Assembly (NCBI GenBank): GCA_027623845.1
Contig: JAQBUJ010000091.1
Span: forward strand, 1-9,051
Direction: 5' to 3'
Origin: Pseudomonadota bacterium
GTDB taxonomy: Bacteria > Pseudomonadota > Alphaproteobacteria > Thalassobaculales > Thalassobaculaceae
DNA: 9,051 nucleotides
How positions within the stretch are numbered: the stretch's first letter is position 1; every line of letters starts with the position of its first letter. Positions 1-7,281 of the stretch are shown here, one piece after another. The notes beneath the pieces are model-generated. The model saw nothing but the letters and a program-made list of their open reading frames with translations. It was not told where the DNA came from and made no database searches. The translations under genes and the position numbers were made by a program.

Positions 1-1
1 G

Positions 2-622
2 CTGAACGGGATCATTGTCCATGACGATCGAGACCCACAGCAGAAAGTTACCTTGATCGCCGAACGCGGGGCACTGGTGGTGACCGAGTCCGGCCCTCGG
101 GTTTTCATGCAAAATGGCAACCGACAAAGCCGCGACAAGGCCACCGGGCGAACCAGCTTGTTGTATTTCGACCGATACACGGTCGATTTAGGCGGTACGA
201 AATCGGTGACGCAGCGGGCTTGGCGCGATCAAAACGAGTTGTACCTCTTCGAATTACTGAACCCGACGGAGAAGGAAACCCTGCCGCGCAATTTCAATGA
301 GTACATCGCCGAGGGCCACTATCGATTGAGTTCGCCCTTGCTGGGTCTGGCTCTGCCGCTTCTCGCGCTAGCGGTGCTTTTGCGCGGGGAGTTCTCCCGT
401 CGTGGTCAGACCTGGCGAATTTTGATCGCCGTCGGCCTGGCAATCATTCTCGAGGGTTTCGGGCTTGGCACCAAGTTCCTGGCCGCCAAGCAACCTTGGA
501 TGATCCCGGCGATGTATGGATTCATACTGGTCCCAACGGCGATCGCCGTCTTGTTTTTGATGCGCCGACGGCTGCGTCGCCCAGGCTTGGAACCGACGGC
601 GATCGAGGGGCTTTCTTCATGA
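2..622 (+). CDS. lptF: LptF, LPS export ABC transporter permease (5'-truncated by window edge)
   Basis: This is the C-terminal 206 residues of LptF, one of the two inner-membrane permease subunits of the LptB2FG complex that extracts lipopolysaccharide from the inner membrane and passes it to LptC/LptA. The frame is open from base 2, so the N-terminal transmembrane part lies outside the window. The visible part begins in the periplasmic jellyroll-like domain (LNGIIVHDDRDP, then TLIAERGALVV, then LLYFDRYTVDL, typical of YjgP/YjgQ proteins). Three hydrophobic segments follow at about nt 326-385, 413-475 and 500-562, then a basic tail (RRRLRRP). The stop codon TGA (620-622) overlaps the lptG start in an ATGA junction. 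LptF and LptG are paralogues. It is called LptF because it comes first in the usual lptF-lptG order and the next gene has the LptG-like ending. Family identity is secure; F versus G rests mainly on order. Confidence 0.93.
   Translation: MNGIIVHDDRDPQQKVTLIAERGALVVTESGPRVFMQNGNRQSRDKATGRTSLLYFDRYTVDLGGTKSVTQRAWRDQNELYLFELLNPTEKETLPRNFNEYIAEGHYRLSSPLLGLALPLLALAVLLRGEFSRRGQTWRILIAVGLAIILEGFGLGTKFLAAKQPWMIPAMYGFILVPTAIAVLFLMRRRLRRPGLEPTAIEGLSS
605..610 (+). promoter_or_regulatory. Ribosome binding site deciding the lptG start
   Basis: GAGGGG lies 8 nt before the ATG at 619, inside the last codons of lptF. The lptG frame stays open upstream to an ATG at 496, which would give 41 extra residues without membrane or family character. 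This Shine-Dalgarno, together with the ATGA overlap with lptF, selects 619 as the start and suggests translational coupling of the two permease subunits. Confidence 0.6.
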
Positions 623-1713
623 AGTTGTCGGCGACGCTGTCCAGCTATTTTGGCCGTCAATTCGTCTTTTGGGTGATCGGCACCTTTCTGGCGATCATGG
701 GCATCGTGTTTCTTCTCGATTTGGTCGAGTTACTCCGCCGCGCGTCGAACAAGGAAGGGGTGTCTTTCAGCACGATCCTGGAAATGGCCCTGCTGAAGGC
801 GCCGCAAATGGGCCAAACGGTCTTTCCGTTCGCGATTCTCGCTGGCGGTATGATGGCCTTCACCCGGATGACCCGCAGCCAGGAATTGGTCGTTGCCCGG
901 TCCGCCGGCGTATCGGTCTGGCAGTTTCTTCTGCCGGCTTTGCTGGTCGCGCTTTTCATCGGCGTCGTGCGCGTCACCGTTTTCAACCCCGTCGCCTCGG
1001 TCATGACGGCGAAGTTCGAGGTGCTGGAAAACCGGGTTCTGCGTAGCCGAGGCAACGCACTGGCGGTTTCGCCCGGCGGGCTTTGGATTCGTGAACGCAC
1101 CCCTGGCGGGCACTCGGTTCTGCACGCCCGCGGCATCGTTGGCGATGGCGAGGCCTTATCGGAAGTGATCGTCTTCCTGTTCGAGGGAGAGGACAAGTTC
1201 GTCTCTCGGGTCGACGCGGAAAGCGCCCTGCTGAAGCCGGGTTATTGGCTATTGAACAACGCGGTGTTGATCAGCGAGGACGGCGTTCCAACCACTCAAC
1301 CAACGTTTCGTTTAATCACGGATCTGACCCTCGACAACATCCAGGACAGTTTCGCCTCGCCCAATACGATGTCGTTCTGGGAATTGCCCCGATTCATTTC
1401 CATTCTTGAGAACGCCGGGTTTTCCGCAGTCCGCCACCGATTGCATTGGCATACCTTGCTCGCCTCACCGCTGCTGTTGTGCGCGATGGTGCTGATCGCA
1501 GCAACCTTCTCTCTGCGGATGACCCGGCGCGGTGGTACGGTGCCCTGGGCTTGCGCCGGGCTGTTCTTCGGGTTTTTCCTGTATTTCATGTCCGATGTGG
1601 TCTTCGCGCTTGGGCTGTCGTCACGGATCCCCGAAGTCCTGGCCGCCTGGACACCCGCCACCGTGACCACATTGCTTGGCGTTGCCAGCTTGTTGCACCT
1701 TGAGGACGGATAG
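619..1713 (+). CDS. lptG: LptG, LPS export ABC transporter permease
   Basis: LptG is the second permease of the inner-membrane LptB2FG lipopolysaccharide extractor. The protein is 364 residues, close to the usual family length of about 360. Six membrane segments are visible: three before and three after a periplasmic domain (about 15-38, 66-82, 100-120, then 279-298, 306-326, 342-360). The periplasmic part (about 125-275) contains the beta-rich segment GLWIRE and HARGIVGDG expected for the jellyroll that receives LPS. The cytoplasmic loop TRMTRSQELVVARSAGVS (83-99) is the conserved coupling-helix region that contacts the LptB ATPase. The start at ATG 619 makes an ATGA overlap with lptF and has GAGGGG 8 nt upstream; a longer in-frame start at 496 is less likely. 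lptD starts 3 nt after the stop, so the three genes are almost certainly one transcript. LptB, LptC and LptA are not in the window. Confidence 0.95.
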   Translation: MKLSATLSSYFGRQFVFWVIGTFLAIMGIVFLLDLVELLRRASNKEGVSFSTILEMALLKAPQMGQTVFPFAILAGGMMAFTRMTRSQELVVARSAGVSVWQFLLPALLVALFIGVVRVTVFNPVASVMTAKFEVLENRVLRSRGNALAVSPGGLWIRERTPGGHSVLHARGIVGDGEALSEVIVFLFEGEDKFVSRVDAESALLKPGYWLLNNAVLISEDGVPTTQPTFRLITDLTLDNIQDSFASPNTMSFWELPRFISILENAGFSAVRHRLHWHTLLASPLLLCAMVLIAATFSLRMTRRGGTVPWACAGLFFGFFLYFMSDVVFALGLSSRIPEVLAAWTPATVTTLLGVASLLHLEDG

Positions 1714-1716
1714 CCG

Positions 1717-3921
1717 ATGCGGCGAGGCGAAACAGGATTGTTCCAGCGACCCCGCCTGGCCGTTGCCCTTTGGCTTCTCGCCGCGACCCTGCTACCCGGG
1801 ATGGCTCAAGCCGAGACATCAAAGTCCGGGCAGGCACCAGTGTCGGGGCCGACGTCGGTACTAATGAATGCCGACGATCTGCGATATGACGAAAGCACCG
1901 GCGTGGTCACGGCGCGCGGCAATGTCGAGCTTTCGCAAGGTGAGCGCGTCCTGATCGCCGACTTGGTTTCGTACAACCGCACCACCGACACCGTCACCGC
2001 CAGCGGCAATGTCTCGCTGCTGGAGCCAAGCGGCGAGGTGCTGTTTTCGAATTACGCAGTGCTTGAGAACGAGTTGAAGACCGGCGTTATCGAGAATCTC
2101 CGGGTGCTTTTGTCCGACGGGTCCCGAATCGCCGCGAACCGCGCCGCGCGCACGGCCGGAGAGCGAAAAATCATGGAGAAGGCGGTTTTCTCGCCCTGTT
2201 TTCTGTGTCTCAAAGATCCAACGCGCGCACCGCTATGGCAGATTAAGGCGAACAAGATCATCCATCACGAGGCGCGCCAAGATATCGAATATCGCGGCGC
2301 GGTCTTGGAGATGTTCGGCGTTCCGGTCTTCTATTCGCCTTACCTGGTGCATCCGGACCCGACGGTCGATCGCCGGTCCGGCCTCCTGGCGCCGACGCTC
2401 GGGCACTCAGACGAGCTCGGTTTCATCTATGGTCAACCCTATTTTATGGCGATAAACGACTCGAGTGACATCGAGGTCGAGCCTATCGTTTATTCACGCG
2501 AAGGGCTCATCGTGCGTTCCCGCTTTCGCCACGCGTTCAGCAATGGCCGGATCGACTTGCAGTCAACCGCCGGTGTTCTTCAAAACCGTAGCGCCCTGAA
2601 CGCGGATGACGGTGTTCAAGCCAGCGCTGACCTGGAGGGGCGGTTTTCGCTGAGCGACACCTGGCGGACAGGTTTCGATTTTGAACAATCCAGCAAACGG
2701 ACCTACCTGAGCCGGTTCCGCCTCGGTAATGATGAGATCCTGACCAGCCGTTTGTTCCTGGAAGGGTTTCGGGCGCGAAACTACACCTCGGTAAACGCCT
2801 ATAAGTTCCAAGGCCTTCGGGCCGGCGACGATCGACGGCGCCAGCCTACCGTTCTGCCCCAGATGCTCTATAGCTTTGTCGGAGAGCCCGACCCTTACGG
2901 AGGTCGTTTCCAATTCGACGCCAGCGCTCGTTCGCTTACCCGCGAAACCGGCGCCGACAGCCGCAAGATATCCGTTACCGGCGGATGGAGCCTGCCCTAC
3001 TACGCTCCGGCCGGCGATGTCTATACGCTGACCGCCGCTGTCCAAACGGATTTTCACGCCTCGAACAATCCGACCGGCGCCACCATCAGCCCTGCTTCTG
3101 GCGATGAAGAAGAGACCGCCCGCGTGTTCCCGCAAATCGGTCTCAACTGGCGTTTGCCTTTGGTCCGCACCGGCGCTGTCGCCAGCCAAATCATCGAGCC
3201 GGTCATCAATTTCGTCGCCGGGCCGAACGGCGGTAACCCGGATGAAATTCCAAACGAAGACAGCCAGGCTTTCGAGTTCGACGACACCAACATATTTGAA
3301 CTCAACCGGTTCGAGGGCAGCGACCGGGTCACCAGCGGCGCTCGGGTGGATTATGGCGTAAAGGCCGCGTTATTTGACTCCGCGTTCGGTTCCTCCCACG
3401 CCTTTATCGGCCAAAGCTACCAAGTCTGGGGCGACAGCGCCTTCGATAGTGGTTCCGGTCTGGACGACAATCTTTCGGACTATGTTGGGAGGGTCCAACT
3501 GGCGCCGGCCGATTGGCTCGATCTGCTGTTCCGGTTCCGCCTGGACAAGGATAGTTTCCGGCCCCGCCGAAGTGAATTGGGCCTGCGCTTGCAGCAACCG
3601 AGCTACAGCATCCTGCTCGACTATGTGCTTCTGGATGAACAGATCTCGACCGTTAATTTCGGTAACCGGGAACAACTCGATCTAAGCTTCAACCTGCGCC
3701 TGAACCAGTTCTGGTCGACATCGACGCGCTTGGTTCAAGACTTTTCCAACGCCGCGAACAGCACCCGGATCGCCAGTCTCGGTCTGGCCTATAATGATGA
3801 ATGCTTCGCGATCGGCCTTGAGTATGAACGCCGGGACCTGCGGGACGCGGATATCGAGCCCGAGGACAGAGTCACGTTGCGCATCAATTTCAAGCATCTC
3901 GGCTCAGTCGAGAGCTTTTGA
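1717..3921 (+). CDS. lptD: LptD, outer-membrane LPS assembly protein
   Basis: LptD is the outer-membrane beta-barrel that, with the lipoprotein LptE, inserts lipopolysaccharide into the outer leaflet. The protein is 734 residues (E. coli LptD is 784). A signal peptide with hydrophobic core LAVALWLLAATLLP ends in a probable AQA|E cleavage site after residue 32. Residues about 47-150 form the OstA/LptD N-terminal jellyroll, with the repeated pattern VVTARGNVEL and TVTASGNVSL. The conserved stretch YRGAVLEMFGVPVFYSPYLVH (192-212, quoted without its last residue's neighbours) leads into HPDPTVDRRSG and then the barrel, which runs to a C-terminal phenylalanine. Only three cysteines are present: C161 and C164 (PCFLC) and C696 (DEC), so one interdomain disulfide between the N-domain and barrel end is likely. 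The ATG lies 3 nt after the lptG stop, with GAGGA at 1702-1706 and GGA at 1708-1710 as possible ribosome sites. Its folding client relationship with SurA matches the downstream gene. Confidence 0.96.
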   Translation: MRRGETGLFQRPRLAVALWLLAATLLPGMAQAETSKSGQAPVSGPTSVLMNADDLRYDESTGVVTARGNVELSQGERVLIADLVSYNRTTDTVTASGNVSLLEPSGEVLFSNYAVLENELKTGVIENLRVLLSDGSRIAANRAARTAGERKIMEKAVFSPCFLCLKDPTRAPLWQIKANKIIHHEARQDIEYRGAVLEMFGVPVFYSPYLVHPDPTVDRRSGLLAPTLGHSDELGFIYGQPYFMAINDSSDIEVEPIVYSREGLIVRSRFRHAFSNGRIDLQSTAGVLQNRSALNADDGVQASADLEGRFSLSDTWRTGFDFEQSSKRTYLSRFRLGNDEILTSRLFLEGFRARNYTSVNAYKFQGLRAGDDRRRQPTVLPQMLYSFVGEPDPYGGRFQFDASARSLTRETGADSRKISVTGGWSLPYYAPAGDVYTLTAAVQTDFHASNNPTGATISPASGDEEETARVFPQIGLNWRLPLVRTGAVASQIIEPVINFVAGPNGGNPDEIPNEDSQAFEFDDTNIFELNRFEGSDRVTSGARVDYGVKAALFDSAFGSSHAFIGQSYQVWGDSAFDSGSGLDDNLSDYVGRVQLAPADWLDLLFRFRLDKDSFRPRRSELGLRLQQPSYSILLDYVLLDEQISTVNFGNREQLDLSFNLRLNQFWSTSTRLVQDFSNAANSTRIASLGLAYNDECFAIGLEYERRDLRDADIEPEDRVTLRINFKHLGSVESF

Positions 3922-3939
3922 ATTGGAGGCCCCTCCCTC

Positions 3940-4107
3940 ATGCGAAGGTGCTTGCGGTCCGCCGGTCGAATCTCCATCTTGCCGGTACGGGACGTCGCTC
4001 GCGCCGCAAAGCGATCCAATCAAATTCGGAATATCACGATGAGGCAATGCCAACCGACCAGGGGACCGGCGGAAACCGCCGGTAGAAGTGCCAAATGGCT
4101 TTGCTGA
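3940..4107 (+). CDS. Possible 55-codon leader ORF between lptD and surA
   Basis: An ATG-started frame of 55 codons begins 19 nt after the lptD stop, fills nearly the whole gap, and ends 13 nt inside surA in another frame. A strong Shine-Dalgarno-like GGAGG (3925-3929) precedes the ATG by 10 nt, a somewhat long spacing. The predicted peptide starts MRRCLRSAGRIS and ends GRSAKWLC. It is very basic (11 Arg, 2 Lys against 1 Asp, 1 Glu), has no membrane segment or signal peptide, and matches no family I recognise. Codon third positions are roughly two-thirds G or C, and CGA, AGG and AGA arginine codons are frequent, so codon use does not argue for a conserved protein. If translated, it could be a leader peptide coupling lptD to surA, since its ribosomes would pass through the hairpin at 4065-4083. 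It may equally be a chance open frame in GC-rich DNA. Confidence 0.22.
   Translation: MRRCLRSAGRISILPVRDVARAAKRSNQIRNITMRQCQPTRGPAETAGRSAKWLC
4065..4083 (+). promoter_or_regulatory. GC-rich hairpin immediately upstream of surA
   Basis: ACCGGCGG (4065-4072) and CCGCCGGT (4076-4083) form a perfect 8-bp stem with an AAA loop, ending 11 nt before the surA ATG. No T-run follows, so it does not look like a factor-independent terminator. Its position next to the surA ribosome-binding region suggests it could limit translation initiation. The surA start has only a weak AGAAG at 4084-4088 as a Shine-Dalgarno. A second copy of CCGCCGGT at 3959-3966 could pair with the same left arm instead. The structure is read directly from the sequence; the regulatory role is inference. 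Confidence 0.4.
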
Positions 4108-5369
4108 GCATTGGCTTGCTAAGAGCTTTGCCTTTCGCTGCGCTGTTGGCGTTCACCGCCGCCGACGCGATGGCGCAGGATCTGCAACGCATCGCCGCCG
4201 TGGTGAACGACAAGATCATCTCCGTCCGCGACCTTGATAATCGAACGGATCTGGTGGTGAAGGTTTCGAAACTTCCGAACACTCAACAGACCCACAGCCG
4301 GTTGCATCCCCAAATCCTGCGTTTGCTGATTGAAGAGCAATTGCAGCTTCAGGAGGCCGAGCGCCTGAGCATTGTCGTCTCGGATCGGGATCTGGATATC
4401 GGCAAGGGATTGATGGAAACGCGGTTCCGCGTCCCCAAAGGGTCATTCGATCAGTTTTTCGACGCCAAGGGTATCGATGCCGAATCCGCCCTCGCCCAGA
4501 TCCGCGCCTCGATCGCCTGGACCAAACTCGTGCAACGCCGCTTTGCCAACATTTCCGAAGTCAGCGAAGAGGAAATTGACGAGGTCGTTGACCAGTTCGA
4601 ACGCAATATGGGCAAACCGCAATTCCTAGCCGCCGAAATCCTGCTTCCGGTCGACGATCCGGCCGATGAGAATCAAGTGCGGCAACTGGCCCAACGTTTG
4701 CTGGAGGAAATTCAAAAGGGCGGCAATTTTAACGCCATTGCCCAGCAGTTCTCTGCGAGTGCGAGCGCGGTTCGAGGCGGGCAGATCGGGTGGATTTCTC
4801 CAGGCCAACTGGCAAGCGAGTTGGAAGGGCCGCTGACAGCGCTTAAGAGCGGCGAGGTGTCCGCGCCTATCCGCACGCTTCTGGGATATCATATCTTGAA
4901 ACTCGAAAAGCGACGCATCCTGAGCGTTGCTGATCCACTGAAGGCCAAAGTTACCTTGAAACACGTCTTTTTACCCCTAGCCGCGAACGCGGGTAAAGCG
5001 GAACTCGCCGGTCAAATGGGCATCGCCGAGGCTATCGCGGCATCGGTGCAAAACTGCGACGATATGGATGCGTTGGCGAAGGAGGTTAAGTCCCCAGCTG
5101 GCGCCGATCTCGGGCGGTTCAGCGTCGGCGAACTGGCGCCGGTGATGCGCGATGTTGTCGCGACGCTGCAGCCAGGCGTCCCAAGCAAACCGGTGCGGTT
5201 GCCGACCGGCGTTTCCGTCATGATGGTTTGCGAGCGGGTCGAACCGCCCAGCGACATCCCTCAGCGAGAGGACATCCGTCCCCGTTTGAGGGCGCAAAAG
5301 CTCGACATCCTGGCGAGACGGTATTTGCGGGATTTGCGCCGAGAAGCCTTCATCGAGTCGAGAATTTGA
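4095..5369 (+). CDS. surA: SurA, periplasmic chaperone and peptidyl-prolyl isomerase
   Basis: SurA guides unfolded outer-membrane proteins across the periplasm to the BAM complex; LptD is a classic client. The 424-residue protein matches E. coli SurA (428). A signal peptide with core LPFAALLAFTAADAMA is probably cleaved after A27. The SurA N-terminal chaperone domain spans about 29-165, starting with RIAAVVNDKIISVRDL. A parvulin domain at about 176-273 shows RGGQIGWISPGQL and LLGYHILKLEKRR, the usual family signature. A second parvulin-like domain (about 285-383) is degenerate and lacks the GYH motif. A C-terminal helix (about 390-424, RPRLRAQKLDILARRY) completes the chaperone core. An in-frame TAG at 4083-4085 rules out an earlier start, so ATG 4095 is the first possible. 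The ribosome site is weak, and a GC hairpin lies just upstream. The gene sits 173 nt after lptD and 34 nt before pdxA. Confidence 0.94.
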   Translation: MALLSIGLLRALPFAALLAFTAADAMAQDLQRIAAVVNDKIISVRDLDNRTDLVVKVSKLPNTQQTHSRLHPQILRLLIEEQLQLQEAERLSIVVSDRDLDIGKGLMETRFRVPKGSFDQFFDAKGIDAESALAQIRASIAWTKLVQRRFANISEVSEEEIDEVVDQFERNMGKPQFLAAEILLPVDDPADENQVRQLAQRLLEEIQKGGNFNAIAQQFSASASAVRGGQIGWISPGQLASELEGPLTALKSGEVSAPIRTLLGYHILKLEKRRILSVADPLKAKVTLKHVFLPLAANAGKAELAGQMGIAEAIAASVQNCDDMDALAKEVKSPAGADLGRFSVGELAPVMRDVVATLQPGVPSKPVRLPTGVSVMMVCERVEPPSDIPQREDIRPRLRAQKLDILARRYLRDLRREAFIESRI

Positions 5370-5403
5370 CCCCCGCCCAACCAACACGCCGTCCACGGTC
5401 GCC

Positions 5404-6423
5404 ATGACCGCCCCGAGCGAGCTGCCCCTGGCGCTCACGCCGGGGGAACCCGCCGGCGTTGGCGCCGAAATCGCGCTCAAGGCGTGGCGCCGAGATGATG
5501 CGCCGGTATTCTTCCTCATGGACGATCCCGACCGGGTCGCCGCGCTCTCCCGCAAAGCCGGTCTCGATATTCCGATCAGCGTCATCGAGCGACCTGACGC
5601 GGCGTTCAAGGCGCAGGTTTCGGGATTACCTGTCCTTGCCTGCACCGGGCCGATCCACAGTCAACCGGGCCGCCCCGACCCAAGCACCGCAAACGCTGTG
5701 ATCGAGGCGATCCGCAATGCCGTAACCATGGTCAAGTCGGGCGAGGCGGCGGCGGTCGTGACCAATCCGATCCAGAAGAACACCTTGCACCAGGCCGGCT
5801 TCCCACATCCCGGCCATACCGAGTTCCTGGCCGATCTGGCCGGCGGTCAGCGATCGGTGATGATGCTCGCCTCGAAGGAACTCCGCGTCGTTCCGGTAAC
5901 TATTCACGAACCGATTCGCCGGGTCCCGGACCTGTTGACCCAAGAATTGATCATCGAAACGGCGCGTATCACCGCCCGTTCCTTGATCCAGGATTTTGGT
6001 ATCAAAGTCCCGCGGATCGCCGTTGCCGGGCTTAATCCTCACGCCGGAGAAGCCGGCTCCATCGGCAACGAGGACGACACGGTCATTGCTCCGGCCCTGG
6101 CGGTGCTACGGGCCGAAGGGTTGGAAGTTTTCGGTCCTCTGGCCGCTGACAGCATGTTTCACCCGGCCGCGCGGCAAGGCTATGACGTGGCGCTCTGCAT
6201 GTACCATGACCAAGCTCTGATCCCGATCAAGACCCTGGATTTCTGGGGCGGGGTGAATGTAACCATCGGGCTGCCTTTCGTGCGCACTTCGCCGGATCAT
6301 GGAACCGCGCTTGATCTTGCCGGTACCGGCAAGGCAAATGAAGACAGCCTAGTCGCTGCTTTGTGCATGGCCCGCGAAATTGCCGAACAGCGCCGCAATT
6401 TCCTGCATGGTCTTGCGCCATGA
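5404..6423 (+). CDS. pdxA: PdxA, 4-hydroxythreonine-4-phosphate dehydrogenase
   Basis: PdxA oxidises 4-phosphohydroxy-L-threonine with NAD to a product that decarboxylates to 3-amino-1-hydroxyacetone 1-phosphate, which PdxJ then uses to make pyridoxine 5'-phosphate. It is a cytoplasmic homodimer with an active-site divalent metal. The 339 residues fit the family (about 330). The N-terminal motif LTPGEPAGVGAEIALKAW (residues 11-28) is the substrate-loop signature, in its GEPAG variant. PGHTEFLAD (136-144) carries the substrate-binding His138 and Thr139. The three metal-ligand histidines, aligned by motif to the E. coli enzyme, are H168 (TIHEP), H213 (NPHAGE) and H268 (YHDQ). TSPDHGTALDLAGTGKAN (295-312) is the conserved C-terminal signature. 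No clear Shine-Dalgarno precedes the ATG, which lies 34 nt after surA, so translation may depend on coupling. The stop overlaps the rsmA start (ATGA). All catalytic positions look intact. Confidence 0.96.
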   Translation: MTAPSELPLALTPGEPAGVGAEIALKAWRRDDAPVFFLMDDPDRVAALSRKAGLDIPISVIERPDAAFKAQVSGLPVLACTGPIHSQPGRPDPSTANAVIEAIRNAVTMVKSGEAAAVVTNPIQKNTLHQAGFPHPGHTEFLADLAGGQRSVMMLASKELRVVPVTIHEPIRRVPDLLTQELIIETARITARSLIQDFGIKVPRIAVAGLNPHAGEAGSIGNEDDTVIAPALAVLRAEGLEVFGPLAADSMFHPAARQGYDVALCMYHDQALIPIKTLDFWGGVNVTIGLPFVRTSPDHGTALDLAGTGKANEDSLVAALCMAREIAEQRRNFLHGLAP

Positions 6424-7265
6424 CGGATACGGTCGAGGCGCGCGTCCGGGCGTTGCCGCCGCTGCGCAACGTGATCGCGGCGAGCCGGCTTTCGGCTCGC
6501 AAATCGCTGGCGCAGAACTTCCTGCTGGATTTGAACCTCACCCGTAAGATCGCGCGCGCCGCCGGGCCGATCGATCGTGGCACCACGATCGAGATCGGCC
6601 CTGGACCGGGGGGGCTGACCCGCGCGCTGCTCCTTGAAGGCGCCGCACAGGTGATTGCCGTGGAGCGCGACTCTCGCGCCATCGGTGCGCTGAGTGATCT
6701 TGAGGTCGCGGCGGATGGACGTCTTACGTTGATCGAAGGCGACGCCCTCAAAATGCCGGTCGCGACGCTGGGCAGCCCGCCACGCCGTCTGGTCGCCAAC
6801 CTGCCGTATAACATCGCGACCCGTTTGATCATTGACTGGCTGCGCGAGCGTCAAGCGTTCGAGAGTATAACGGTGATGGTGCAAAAGGAGGTGGGGTTGC
6901 GGCTCTGCGCCGAGGCCGGCGACACCGACTATGGCCGCTTGTCGATCATCACCCAATGGCTTGCCGAGGCGAAACTGCTGTTCGAGGTTCCCGCCGCCGC
7001 ATTCACCCCGTCGCCCAAGGTGACCTCGGCCCTGGTGCGTTTGGTGCCGCGGGCCGAACCATTGTTTCCGGCGAACCGTGAGACGTTGGAAATGATTACC
7101 GCCGCCGCCTTTGGGCAACGCCGCAAGATGCTGCGGGGCAGCCTCAGGAAATTGGGCGGCGAAGATCTGCTCGCAGAGGCGAAAATCAACCCGACCGACC
7201 GTCCCGAGACTCTGAATATCGAAGAATTTTGCCGGCTTTCGAATGTCTATGACGCCCGTGCCTAA
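6420..7265 (+). CDS. rsmA: RsmA (KsgA), 16S rRNA adenine dimethyltransferase
   Basis: RsmA uses S-adenosylmethionine to dimethylate two adjacent adenines (A1518 and A1519, E. coli numbering) in the 3'-terminal hairpin of 16S rRNA during late 30S assembly. The 281-residue protein has all family motifs in order: KSLAQNFLLD (28-37), SAM motif I EIGPGPGGLT (58-67), VERD (81-84), EGDAL (106-110), catalytic NLPYNI (127-132), FTPSPKVTSA (195-204) and AFGQRRKMLRGSL (230-242). The first motif has Ala where the usual form is GQNFL, a small deviation. The start at ATG 6420 overlaps the pdxA stop (ATGA). The open frame extends upstream to 6363, but those 19 codons lie inside pdxA and have no family character. 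The early coding region contains an 8-bp hairpin (6480-6500). It ends 16 nt before the convergent gmk stop. Confidence 0.96.
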   Translation: MTDTVEARVRALPPLRNVIAASRLSARKSLAQNFLLDLNLTRKIARAAGPIDRGTTIEIGPGPGGLTRALLLEGAAQVIAVERDSRAIGALSDLEVAADGRLTLIEGDALKMPVATLGSPPRRLVANLPYNIATRLIIDWLRERQAFESITVMVQKEVGLRLCAEAGDTDYGRLSIITQWLAEAKLLFEVPAAAFTPSPKVTSALVRLVPRAEPLFPANRETLEMITAAAFGQRRKMLRGSLRKLGGEDLLAEAKINPTDRPETLNIEEFCRLSNVYDARA

Positions 7266-7281
7266 TCCCGGTCGCGCTTGA

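Noticed and set aside
536..549. 14-bp perfect palindrome ACGGCGATCGCCGT, resembling the cyanobacterial HIP1 core
   Set aside because: It is a single copy inside the lptF coding region; no iterated array is present and the genes are alphaproteobacterial in type.
2563..3189. 208-codon minus-strand open frame inside lptD
   Set aside because: The plus-strand lptD is clear through this region; the antisense product has low-complexity, glycine/alanine-rich composition and no recognisable domain.
3925..3936. GGAGG and CCTCC as a short terminator after lptD
   Set aside because: The stem would be 4-5 bp with a tiny loop and no T-run; the GGAGG is better read as a possible ribosome site.
3976..3988. 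13-nt match ATCTTGCCGGTAC between the lptD-surA gap and pdxA (6314-6326)
   Set aside because: A shared 13-mer is about what chance predicts in 9 kb of GC-rich DNA; no longer repeat extends from it.
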